Positions 1-4,443 of a stretch of 16,216 bases of DNA are shown here, piece after piece; position 1 is the stretch's first letter, and every line of letters begins with the position of its first letter. The notes under the pieces are model-generated. The model had not been told where the DNA came from and searched no databases. It worked only from the letters and a program-made list of their open reading frames with translations. The DNA is from a bacterium (GTDB lineage: Bacteria; Patescibacteriota; Minisyncoccia; UBA6257; 2-01-FULL-56-20): NCBI GenBank assembly GCA_021817655.1, contig JAKAGE010000012.1:1-16216 (forward strand), given 5' to 3'. A program made the position numbers and the translations under genes.

Positions 1-862
1 CAGAAATATACGCGCGATCGGCGTTCTCCGGGGAGATGTACGACAGGAGAAGATTGCTGATTTGCTTGTCAATCGCTTCCACGGATTTGTGCTGAGACTG
101 CATTACTATCTCCTGCGTATCCGCTTCCTCCTCACGGTATTGATACAGATATTTGATCGCCCAATTTTTGAACTTCTCCGAAATCTGTACGGAGGCGAGG
201 ATCTGATCGATCTGACTCTCCAACTCGGGAAGGGGGATGGCTCTTTCTTTGCAGTTCGGATCTTTGCGCCGTGTGCAGTGGTAATACACGTATTCGTGGA
301 CGTTGCCGTTCTGCTGGCGCTTTGTCCGCAGCTCGGCCGTGATGAACGCGCCGCAACCGCCGCAGCGGATCATGTTTGTGAAATCAAATGCTCGCTTTTG
401 ATGCTTGCGCCCCTGTCGCCCAAGAAGCACTTGTACGCGGTCGAATTCTTCCTTCGTAACCATCGGTTCATGCTTGCCCTTGAACCAAAGTCCACTATGC
501 CGGGGATAGTCAAACCAGCCATAATAAAACGGGTTGTTAAGGAGCTGGTAGAGGTTCCATATCTCAAGTGTCTTTTCCGCGATCTCTTTCAGCTCCTGCG
601 CCCGGCGCTCGCGGCGATATTTTACCTCAACCAGATAGACCTCCTTTTTATCCTGCGAGATGAGCACAAAATCGGGAGCATTGCGGATATTTTCGATCAC
701 CGCCTTAACTTCGGCGAGGTGCTGATATTGCGCGAGTTCCGGTAGGGTATATTCATAGCCCGCATGAAGGATCGTAAACTTGCCCGATTCGCGGAACATC
801 TGCTCGAAGATGATCTCCGCAATTTTGCCTTTGATAAGATCCTTCACGAACTCTGCATCCAT
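1..862 (-). CDS. PD-(D/E)XK nuclease domain fused to C-terminal part of a large serine recombinase (partial at window edge)
   Basis: The leftward frame is open for 287 codons and runs off the window, so its C terminus is unseen. Residues 1-102 look like a small PD-(D/E)XK nuclease: an early helix with E16, then P63-D64, then the strand YLVEVKYR with E79 and K81. From about residue 104 the protein matches the C-terminal half of large serine recombinases: NPFYYG, GKHEPMVTKEEFD at 129-141, and a zinc ribbon with C167, C170, C196 and C204, followed by a probable coiled-coil region. The catalytic resolvase domain with its nucleophilic serine, which normally precedes this part, is missing. ATG at 862 sits 8 bases after a TACAAT box (871-876), so the transcript is probably leaderless. 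The join lies near positions 535-560. It may be a real fusion, a recombination scar or an assembly chimera. Domain identities are from motifs; activity is unknown. Confidence 0.75.
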   Translation of the reverse strand, partial: MDAEFVKDLIKGKIAEIIFEQMFRESGKFTILHAGYEYTLPELAQYQHLAEVKAVIENIRNAPDFVLISQDKKEVYLVEVKYRRERRAQELKEIAEKTLEIWNLYQLLNNPFYYGWFDYPRHSGLWFKGKHEPMVTKEEFDRVQVLLGRQGRKHQKRAFDFTNMIRCGGCGAFITAELRTKRQQNGNVHEYVYYHCTRRKDPNCKERAIPLPELESQIDQILASVQISEKFKNWAIKYLYQYREEEADTQEIVMQSQHKSVEAIDKQISNLLLSYISPENADRAYIS

Positions 863-870
863 ATGGATTT

Positions 871-876
871 ATTGTA
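871..876 (-). promoter_or_regulatory. -10 box for the leftward nuclease-recombinase gene
   Basis: On the minus strand the sequence reads TGATACAAT (extended -10 form), with 8 bases to the ATG at 862. This spacing fits a leaderless transcript. No convincing -35 was found. Confidence 0.45.
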
Positions 877-891
877 TCATTTTGCATATCA

Positions 892-921
892 TTGACATTT
901 CTACGCTAAATATGCTATTAT
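892..921 (+). promoter_or_regulatory. Promoter of the 198-residue gene
   Basis: TTGACA at 892-897 and TATTAT at 916-921 are separated by 18 bases. Transcription should begin near 928, just at a palindrome (928-941), and the leader carries a strong ribosome binding site GGGGAGG at 943-949, 6 bases before ATG 956. Confidence 0.7.
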
Positions 922-927
922 ATTTTT

Positions 928-941
928 GCCGTAACTACGGC
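928..941. promoter_or_regulatory. Palindrome at the predicted transcription start, possible operator
   Basis: GCCGTA-AC-TACGGC is a perfect 6-2-6 inverted repeat placed at the expected +1 and just before the ribosome binding site of the gene at 956. A 2-base loop is too tight for a good RNA hairpin, so a dimer-binding DNA operator is more likely. This is inference from position and symmetry only. Confidence 0.35.
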
Positions 942-955
942 AGGGGAGGCGTCAT

Positions 956-1552
956 ATGACCCTACGGGTCTCGGACGTGCATCTCAGCAATAAGCTCGCT
1001 CGTCAAATGGACGATTTGTCTAGACGAGTGAATGAGGAGACGCTTGACGCTCAGGCAGTCTCTAAAGCAATTCAACTGATCATTGAAAATCGATTTCTCG
1101 CAGAGCACGACAGCCTCACCGACACTGACCAACAACTCGACCCTTCAAGAATTATCCTGAAGCGGGTTGAGCTTCGGCAGGGGACGGAGATCGCTGTATT
1201 CGTCGCGCCGGAATCTCGCGTGAAGGGCTGCTACAGTGTTAATCTCGGTTTCGCGTGGGGCGAGGAGCACGAACACGAAGCGGACGTAAAATTCGAGACG
1301 GTGATCGACGGAATGACGATGCCGAATTTTCTGGTACCTCTGCGCGAATGCATGGTTGACGAGACGGTGATGATCCGGCGGGCGCTCAACCGGATGGGAA
1401 GACTTGAGATCGAGGATGATTCACCGTCAGGCGAATCGACGAAGGTCTCTCTACTCCTGACCATACCGTACGCAGATCCGTTCCAGATCTCGATACCCTA
1501 TTCGGAACTTTCGTTTTTCCTGGCTCCGAATAAGACAAAAGCCGTGGTCTAG
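956..1552 (+). CDS. Hypothetical protein, 198 residues
   Basis: I do not recognise this family. The start ATG is supported by GGGGAGG 6 bases upstream and by a TTGACA/TATTAT promoter. The protein is soluble and acidic, with no signal peptide or membrane segment. Residues 1-50 are predicted helical (LSNKLARQMDDLSRRVNEE, then VSKAIQLIIENRF). The rest alternates charged and hydrophobic residues as in a beta-rich fold (for example EIAVFVAPESRVKGCYSVNLGFAWGE begins near residue 77). A strong terminator follows at 1568, so it is a single-gene unit. It lies left of the first 27-bp site and may be the first cassette or the left flank of the array. Confidence 0.8.
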   Translation: MTLRVSDVHLSNKLARQMDDLSRRVNEETLDAQAVSKAIQLIIENRFLAEHDSLTDTDQQLDPSRIILKRVELRQGTEIAVFVAPESRVKGCYSVNLGFAWGEEHEHEADVKFETVIDGMTMPNFLVPLRECMVDETVMIRRALNRMGRLEIEDDSPSGESTKVSLLLTIPYADPFQISIPYSELSFFLAPNKTKAVV

Positions 1553-1567
1553 TCATTCGCTCAACAC

Positions 1568-1608
1568 GGGCAGCTTGCGAATTTGCAGGCTGCCCATTTT
1601 CATTTTTA
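1568..1608 (+). terminator. Intrinsic terminator of the 198-residue gene
   Basis: GGGCAGC (1568-1574) pairs with GCTGCCC (1589-1595). The stem continues inward with TTGC against GCAG to about 11 pairs around a GAATTT loop. A T-rich tract (ATTTTCATTTTT) follows. Confidence 0.85.
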
Positions 1609-1639
1609 CTGGGGTTTCGATATAAAATCGCAAAAGGAG

Positions 1640-1666
1640 GTTCGAACTTGGTCCGTTACCCCGCAC
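1640..1666 (+). repeat. 27-bp dispersed site, class A, copy 1
   Basis: Begins GTTCGAA and ends CCCCGCAC. It differs from the other three class A copies (2162, 2998, 4025) at a single base in the middle (AACTTGG instead of AACGTGG). It is preceded by CAAAAGGAG, and similar AAAAGAG-type sequence precedes several other copies. It separates the 198-residue gene from the SET gene. Confidence 0.9.
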
Positions 1667-1711
1667 ACGTTATGTTTAGCGCATTTTATCTAGGATTTTT
1701 TCTTTAAAAAG

Positions 1712-1738
1712 GTTCGAACCTAAGCCATGGGTCTGCTA
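1712..1738 (+). repeat. Degenerate 27-bp site overlapping the SET-gene promoter
   Basis: GTTCGAAC at 1712-1719, preceded by AAAAAG as in other copies, but the remainder is diverged: TCTGC replaces the CCGCAC end. Its right end runs into the TATAAT box of the SET gene. It could be a decayed site or chance similarity of the palindrome GTTCGAAC. Confidence 0.4.
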
Positions 1739-1742
1739 TAAT
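1732..1742 (+). promoter_or_regulatory. Extended -10 promoter of the SET-domain gene
   Basis: TGCTATAAT gives an extended -10 (TGn) with TATAAT at 1737-1742, and ATG follows 6 bases later at 1749. There is no room for a ribosome binding site, so the mRNA is probably leaderless. A good -35 is not evident, as is usual for extended -10 promoters. Confidence 0.65.
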
Positions 1743-1748
1743 GCAAGC

Positions 1749-2156
1749 ATGATTGTCGTAAAAACTGTCGTGAAGCAAAGCGGTATTGAAGGGCTGGGAT
1801 TGTTTGCAGAAGAAAGGATCCCCAAAGGGACAACTGTGTGGAAATATGATCCTCGGTTCGATCTCTCGTTCGATCCAAAGGAAGTTGAAGCGTGGGATCT
1901 GCTACAGAAAGATTTTCTTATCCGTTATGCCTATCTTTCCACCGATAGCGGAAAGTATATCTTTTGTGCCGATGATGCGCGGTTTATGAATCATTCGGCC
2001 ACGAAGAATAATCTTGATGTCATGCCATTCGAAGGCGAACCAGAAACGCGGGGCGTCGCAAACCGAGATATCGAAGCGGGGGAGGAAATATTGATCAACT
2101 ATCGGACGTTTGACGCAGCCGATGCCACGAGTAATGATCCTTATCTGAATAGCTAA
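1749..2156 (+). CDS. Stand-alone SET-domain protein (putative lysine methyltransferase)
   Basis: The 135-residue protein is almost only a SET domain. It shows GLGLFAEERIPKGTTVWKY near residues 16-34 (N-SET strands and the Gly-rich S-adenosylmethionine loop), ARFMNHSATKNN near 77-88 (the RFxNHSxxxN motif that forms the cofactor-binding pseudoknot), and IEAGEEILINY near 106-116 (C-SET with the catalytic Tyr). SET enzymes methylate lysine side chains using S-adenosylmethionine; in bacteria the targets are usually unknown. There is no pre-SET zinc cluster or post-SET cysteine group. The stop codon is 5 bases before the next 27-bp site, so gene plus site form a tight unit. The domain is clear from motifs; the substrate is unknown. 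Confidence 0.88.
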   Translation: MIVVKTVVKQSGIEGLGLFAEERIPKGTTVWKYDPRFDLSFDPKEVEAWDLLQKDFLIRYAYLSTDSGKYIFCADDARFMNHSATKNNLDVMPFEGEPETRGVANRDIEAGEEILINYRTFDAADATSNDPYLNS

Positions 2157-2161
2157 AAGAG

Positions 2162-2188
2162 GTTCGAACGTGGTCCGTTACCCCGCAC
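2162..2188 (+). repeat. 27-bp dispersed site, class A, copy 2
   Basis: Begins GTTCGAACGTGG and ends CCCCGCAC, identical to the copies at 2998 and 4025. It lies between the stop of the rightward SET gene and the terminator of the leftward gene at 2239-2754. Confidence 0.92.
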
Positions 2189-2232
2189 AAATAAAAATGG
2201 ACGGTCGCTGGTTTGCGCACCGTCCATTGCTT
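2185..2232 (-). terminator. Terminator of the leftward membrane-protein gene, possibly bidirectional
   Basis: AATGGACGGT (2196-2205) pairs with ACCGTCCATT (2219-2228). On the minus strand the hairpin is followed by TTTTATTTGTG, which runs into the 27-bp site. On the plus strand ATTGCTTTTACTTT follows, so it could also end the SET transcript. Confidence 0.8.
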
Positions 2233-2238
2233 TTACTT

Positions 2239-2754
2239 TCATACCACCCTGACAGAAAGACACGTCCGTTCCTTCACGCTATGAACGTAATGAACTACGA
2301 CGGCCATCCAGCCTGCAACCCTGCTCTCCCCGACGTTGCCGCAGACATCAGAAATGAAATCCGCCGGACGGCCGAGAAAGCGGTCGAAGAGACGATCAAA
2401 GATCGTACTGGTTGAGGTTACCACTCCCAGCTTTCTTTCCCTGGACATTTTGCCGATGGACAGGCAGAACATTCCACAGACAATGTTGATAGGGATTATT
2501 ATTGCATTGATCATCGTGATGTGCGAAAAATGACCTTCAGTTATGCGGTACGCAACTGTCGCCAGATTAAGCGCCGCAGCGAAAAAGTTTACTCCCGCCC
2601 CAATCCTTGCGGCCGTAGGCCTGAGGAGACCGATTGGGAAGAACAATGTTCCCCAAAAGAGTTTGCAGATATTCAGGGTGGAAGGATCAACTTTCCACAC
2701 CCAGAGGAAGAATCTCATGAAGCGAGAGTTCTTCGCAATTGTCAAAGTGCCCAT
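2239..2754 (-). CDS. Small integral membrane protein, unknown function
   Basis: The 171-residue product has probable membrane segments near residues 28-45, 50-69 and 80-101 (the last being isoleucine-rich, NAIIIPINIVCGMFCL). The tail is a more polar C-terminal region of about 70 residues. The start ATG at 2754 has GGAGG 5 bases upstream on the minus strand and a complete TTGACA/TATAAT promoter. A hairpin terminator follows the stop. I do not recognise a named family. The gene sits alone between site A at 2162 and site B at 2856, a full cassette. Opposite-strand open frames here are shadows and give low-complexity, Arg-rich or composite products. Confidence 0.82.
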   Translation of the reverse strand: MGTLTIAKNSRFMRFFLWVWKVDPSTLNICKLFWGTLFFPIGLLRPTAARIGAGVNFFAAALNLATVAYRITEGHFSHITMINAIIIPINIVCGMFCLSIGKMSRERKLGVVTSTSTIFDRLFDRFLGRPADFISDVCGNVGESRVAGWMAVVVHYVHSVKERTCLSVRVV

Positions 2755-2780
2755 AACGCCCTCCGAATCAGAACAGGCAT

Positions 2781-2820
2781 ATTATACATCATCATATAAC
2801 AATATGTCAAATCATCGTAA
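2781..2820 (-). promoter_or_regulatory. Promoter of the leftward membrane-protein gene
   Basis: On the minus strand: TTGACA (2810-2805), an 18-base spacer, TATAAT (2786-2781). A TTACG box (2820-2816) lies 5 bases before the -35, as it does before the promoter at 3557-3594. Confidence 0.8.
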
Positions 2821-2855
2821 AAATCAGCTTTTTTTGCATATGAGATCTCAAAAGA

Positions 2856-2882
2856 GTTCGAAAATCGTCTAATCCGGCGCAC
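2856..2882 (+). repeat. 27-bp dispersed site, class B, copy 1
   Basis: Begins GTTCGAAAATCGTC and ends CCGGCGCAC. It has the same length and ends as class A but a different middle. It lies upstream of the leftward gene at 2239-2754. Confidence 0.88.
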
Positions 2883-2919
2883 AAAAAAGTGAGACCCCGC
2901 AAAATATTCTTGCGGGGTC
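2880..2919 (-). terminator. Leftward intrinsic terminator
   Basis: GACCCCGCAA (2893-2902) pairs with TTGCGGGGTC (2910-2919), a perfect 10-bp stem with a 7-base loop. On the minus strand TCTCACTTTTTTGTG follows. There is no obvious long gene in front of it. Confidence 0.85.
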
Positions 2920-2997
2920 AAAACGTAATGTTACCTTTGAGAGTGTGCTGAACAATGGGCTGGAACATGCGACCTTGAGCTTCGCGAAAAGAGCCAG
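2883..2997. other. Short cassette with no convincing gene
   Basis: Only about 115 bases separate two 27-bp sites. The left end holds a leftward terminator (2893-2919). On the minus strand a 16-codon frame starts with ATG at 2968 (MFQPIVQHTLKGNITF) and its TGA (2920-2918) touches the terminator stem. AAGGT lies 3 bases before that ATG, a weak ribosome binding site at most. I see no promoter inside the interval. It may be a decayed cassette, a small RNA or a tiny peptide gene fed from transcription further right. Confidence 0.35.
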
Positions 2998-3024
2998 GTT
3001 CGAACGTGGTCCGTTACCCCGCAC
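2998..3024 (+). repeat. 27-bp dispersed site, class A, copy 3
   Basis: Begins GTTCGAACGTGG and ends CCCCGCAC, identical to the copies at 2162 and 4025. On its right it abuts another leftward terminator. Confidence 0.92.
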
Positions 3025-3052
3025 AAAAAAGTAGGCACTCGAAAGTGCCTAC
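3022..3052 (-). terminator. Leftward intrinsic terminator
   Basis: GTAGGCACT (3031-3039) pairs perfectly with AGTGCCTAC (3044-3052) around a CGAA loop. On the minus strand TTTTTTGTG follows directly. It implies a leftward transcript from 3053-3230 although no clear protein gene is seen there. Confidence 0.85.
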
Positions 3053-3229
3053 CTGAGGATCGAGAAGGAGAGTGGAGGGTCCTCGCTCTATCTTCTTTTA
3101 CCCATTCCGAGAAATTGACCAACCCCAGAAGATTATGGCCGAGGCCATGTTTCAGCGTACTCGCGCGCGCCTTTCCGCTGTCAATAATAGAACCTACCGA
3201 TTGGCGATCCTGCCTTAGTATAAATCAAG
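3025..3229. other. Cassette of about 205 bases without a convincing gene; candidate leftward small RNA
   Basis: The interval lies between site A (2998) and site B (3230) and has a strong leftward terminator at its left end. Minus-strand TATACT near 3219-3224, with TGGACG inside the 3230 site 17 bases upstream, could start a leftward RNA of roughly 180 bases. Coding options are weak. A 16-codon leftward frame starts near 3150. A 27-codon rightward frame runs 3135-3218 (MAEAMFQRTRARLSAVNNRT and 7 more residues) and stops 11 bases before the next site. ATGGCC-GA-GGCCAT at 3135-3148 is a perfect inverted repeat. Together with 2755-3343, this is a stretch of more than 300 bases without a supported protein gene. 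Confidence 0.35.
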
Positions 3230-3256
3230 GTTCGAAAATCGTCCACTCCGGCGCAC
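3230..3256 (+). repeat. 27-bp dispersed site, class B, copy 2
   Basis: Begins GTTCGAAAATCGTCC and ends CCGGCGCAC. It differs from the class B copy at 2856 at two bases in the middle. The sequence right of it (TAACGTTGG) does not carry the ACAAAAAAG seen after most copies. Confidence 0.88.
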
Positions 3257-3280
3257 TAACGTTGGTCACACTGTATGTCT

Positions 3281-3334
3281 ACAAAAAGAAAAACCCGCTT
3301 CCAATGGAGAGGGTTTCTCTTTTGGTAGCGGGTT
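3281..3334 (-). terminator. Terminator of the 61-residue leftward gene
   Basis: On the minus strand AACCCGCTACCAA pairs with TTGGAAGCGGGTT (one mismatch), enclosing an inner GAGA/TCTC stem. TTTTTCTTTTTG follows. Confidence 0.85.
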
Positions 3335-3343
3335 AGAAGCGCA

Positions 3344-3529
3344 TCACGATCTTTGCCCGAATCTGTCGGTGCACAGTGATATCAATTCCACGAGAGCACC
3401 GACGGCGGTGATACAGGCTACTACGACGTGATTGAGTCCAGAGCCTGCGACGAGCTGGGGTTGAGTCCAGAAACGGTAGGTCAGGCCAATGAACACGAAG
3501 ATGAGAAGAACACGACCCCAGGTCCTCAC
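3344..3529 (-). CDS. Small membrane protein, 61 residues, unknown
   Basis: The GTG start at 3529 has AGGAGG 7 bases upstream on the minus strand and a TTGACA/TACAAT promoter. The product has two hydrophobic stretches (VLLIFVFIGLTYRFW near 8-22 and VVVACITAVGALVELISLC near 35-53) and ends in a short charged tail. A strong terminator follows. It is transcribed divergently from the gene at 3693, with a shared inverted repeat exactly midway between the two -35 boxes, so the pair is probably co-regulated. No family is recognised; a holin-like, toxin-like or simple envelope role cannot be told apart from sequence. Confidence 0.72.
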   Translation of the reverse strand: MRTWGRVLLIFVFIGLTYRFWTQPQLVAGSGLNHVVVACITAVGALVELISLCTDRFGQRS

Positions 3530-3556
3530 TAGATTACCTCCTCAGGTTGCCTATAT

Positions 3557-3594
3557 ATTGTACTTTAAGCTTATTATATGTCAAGTTCTCGTAA
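3557..3594 (-). promoter_or_regulatory. Promoter of the 61-residue gene
   Basis: On the minus strand: TTGACA (3584-3579), 16 bases, TACAAT (3562-3557), with TTACG (3594-3590) 5 bases before the -35. From TTACG to TTGACATAT it matches the promoter of the gene at 2239-2754 at 16 of 19 positions. Confidence 0.75.
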
Positions 3595-3620
3595 TGGTTC
3601 AATAGCTTGGAACCATTACG
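3590..3620. promoter_or_regulatory. Inverted repeat midway between divergent promoters, likely shared operator
   Basis: CGTAATGGTTC (3590-3600) and GAACCATTACG (3610-3620) are perfect 11-base inverted copies with a 9-base gap. The outer ends lie 5 bases from the leftward -35 (3584) and 6 bases from the rightward -35 (3627). The near-perfect symmetry suggests a dimeric regulator acting on both genes. Confidence 0.6.
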
Positions 3621-3626
3621 GGATGA

Positions 3627-3656
3627 TTGACGTAAGCAAAAAGTATATTGTATAAT
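3627..3656 (+). promoter_or_regulatory. Promoter of the 89-residue membrane-anchored protein gene
   Basis: TTGACG (3627-3632), 18 bases, TATAAT (3651-3656). Because a TTG start at 3648 would overlap the -10 box, the in-frame ATG at 3693 is taken as the start. Confidence 0.75.
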
Positions 3657-3692
3657 ATACCCGGTTCGCGCATCTGCGCTTTGAGAGGATCT

Positions 3693-3962
3693 ATGGGAAA
3701 AAAGATTTGTGTTTTCCTTCGGGAGGAAAACGTGTGGGCCTCTCTGGTGGCCTCACTCGGGATCGCAATGATCACCGCCCTGATTGGTTTTTGTGTTTGG
3801 GCAAGCCGTCAGCCGACAACGGTTGTCATCCAGACCAAGAGTGGCCCGATGACGAAAACGTACTACGGGAGCCTCGATTCCGTGGCCGCACAAGAAGGAC
3901 GCGACGAAGCAATCGCAAGAGCGGAAATACAGTGGAGGAGCCCTAAGGAAGAAAATCACTGA
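3693..3962 (+). CDS. Small single-pass membrane protein, 89 residues, unknown
   Basis: ATG 3693 follows GAGAGGA by 4 to 5 bases and lies downstream of the promoter, unlike the longer frame from 3648. A short basic N-terminal part (MGKKICVFLREEN) precedes a membrane segment near residues 15-36 (LVASLGIAMITALIGFCVWA). A polar, charged C-terminal part of about 50 residues follows, probably outside the membrane. The N-terminal charge pattern suggests the N terminus is inside. A hairpin terminator and then a class A site follow. No family is recognised. Confidence 0.72.
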   Translation: MGKKICVFLREENVWASLVASLGIAMITALIGFCVWASRQPTTVVIQTKSGPMTKTYYGSLDSVAAQEGRDEAIARAEIQWRSPKEENH

Positions 3963-3972
3963 TCACGATCGT

Positions 3973-4012
3973 GCCGCTCAAAGGAGAAATCCTGCGAGCG
4001 GCGTTTCATTTT
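3973..4012 (+). terminator. Terminator of the 89-residue protein gene
   Basis: GCCGCTC (3973-3979) pairs with GAGCGGC (3996-4002); an inner AGGA/TCCT stem carries a GAAA loop. GTTTCATTTT follows. Confidence 0.82.
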
Positions 4013-4024
4013 GGCCCGAACAAG

Positions 4025-4051
4025 GTTCGAACGTGGTCCGTTACCCCGCAC
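4025..4051 (+). repeat. 27-bp dispersed site, class A, copy 4
   Basis: Begins GTTCGAACGTGG and ends CCCCGCAC, identical to the copies at 2162 and 2998. It lies between a rightward and a leftward terminator. Confidence 0.92.
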
Positions 4052-4085
4052 AAATGAGTACGAGGTTCCGTCACCGGAACCTCGT
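4050..4085 (-). terminator. Terminator overlapping the stop codon of the 104-residue leftward gene
   Basis: ACGAGGTTCCG (4060-4070) pairs perfectly with CGGAACCTCGT (4075-4085) around a 4-base loop. The TGA stop of the gene lies in this loop (4071-4073). The T-tract on the minus strand is weak (ACTCATTTGTG), so termination may be inefficient. Confidence 0.65.
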
Positions 4086-4385
4086 TGAATAGCAGAAATT
4101 ACTTACTGTGAGATAGAGTGCATCGTAGCTGATCCTGCGTTGCGCATGGAGGGAAATCACCTCGGCTTTTATGTCGCTTTCCGAAAGCGAGTCGCTTCGA
4201 AAGATCTCAAAAAGCATCACCAGCCTCATTTCCTTCTCTTTCTCGACGACAGAGACGATGGCTTCGTCCAGTGGTAATTCGCCGATCTCTTTTTGGTGGC
4301 GCGCTTTCTTTGCCCGGACCCACTCGCCCCATTCCTTTTGGTCTCCGGGAGTCAAACTATTCCGAAATCCAATCAAGCCTATCAT
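4071..4385 (-). CDS. Hypothetical soluble protein, 104 residues
   Basis: The frame could begin at ATG 4391, but the ribosome binding site AGGAGG would then touch the start. The second in-frame ATG at 4385 lies 6 bases after AGGAGG and is preferred. The protein is charged and mostly helical (EWGEWVRAKKARHQKEIGEL, then DEAIVSVVEKEKEMRLVMLF, then SESDIKAEVISLHAQ), with no membrane segment. The last helices look like a small helical regulator, but no DNA-binding motif is certain. The gene fills the interval between site A (4025) and the site at 4427, the same layout as 2239-2754. Function unknown. Confidence 0.68.
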   Translation of the reverse strand: MIGLIGFRNSLTPGDQKEWGEWVRAKKARHQKEIGELPLDEAIVSVVEKEKEMRLVMLFEIFRSDSLSESDIKAEVISLHAQRRISYDALYLTVSNFCYSTRFR

Positions 4386-4414
4386 ACCCATCCTCCTGCC
4401 AAACGGCTATCTAT

Positions 4415-4443
4415 AGTATAATATGCGTTCAAAAATCGCCAAA
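4415..4443 (-). promoter_or_regulatory. Probable promoter of the 104-residue gene, overlapping a 27-bp site
   Basis: On the minus strand TATACT (4420-4415) is preceded 17 bases upstream by TTTGGC (4443-4438), a weak -35 inside the site at 4427-4452. The placement suggests that the site may supply part of the promoter. Confidence 0.45.

Noticed and set aside
62..745. 227-codon rightward open frame
   Set aside because: It lies antisense to the nuclease-recombinase gene, whose motifs are clear; it has no recognisable domain.
2170..2415. 81-codon rightward open frame
   Set aside because: It starts inside a 27-bp site, reads through the terminator and lies antisense to the well-supported membrane gene at 2239-2754.
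2931..3122. 63-codon leftward open frame
   Set aside because: It reads through a perfect terminator hairpin and a class A site, and has only a TTG start without a ribosome binding site.
3115..3336. 73-codon rightward open frame
   Set aside because: It crosses a class B site and the terminator of the gene at 3344; its composition is not protein-like.
3648..3692. Longer N terminus for the 89-residue membrane protein
   Set aside because: The TTG start would overlap the -10 box of the gene's own promoter; ATG 3693 has a suitable ribosome binding site.
4386..4391. ATG 4391 as start of the 104-residue gene
   Set aside because: AGGAGG would touch the start codon; ATG 4385 has the normal 6-base spacing.
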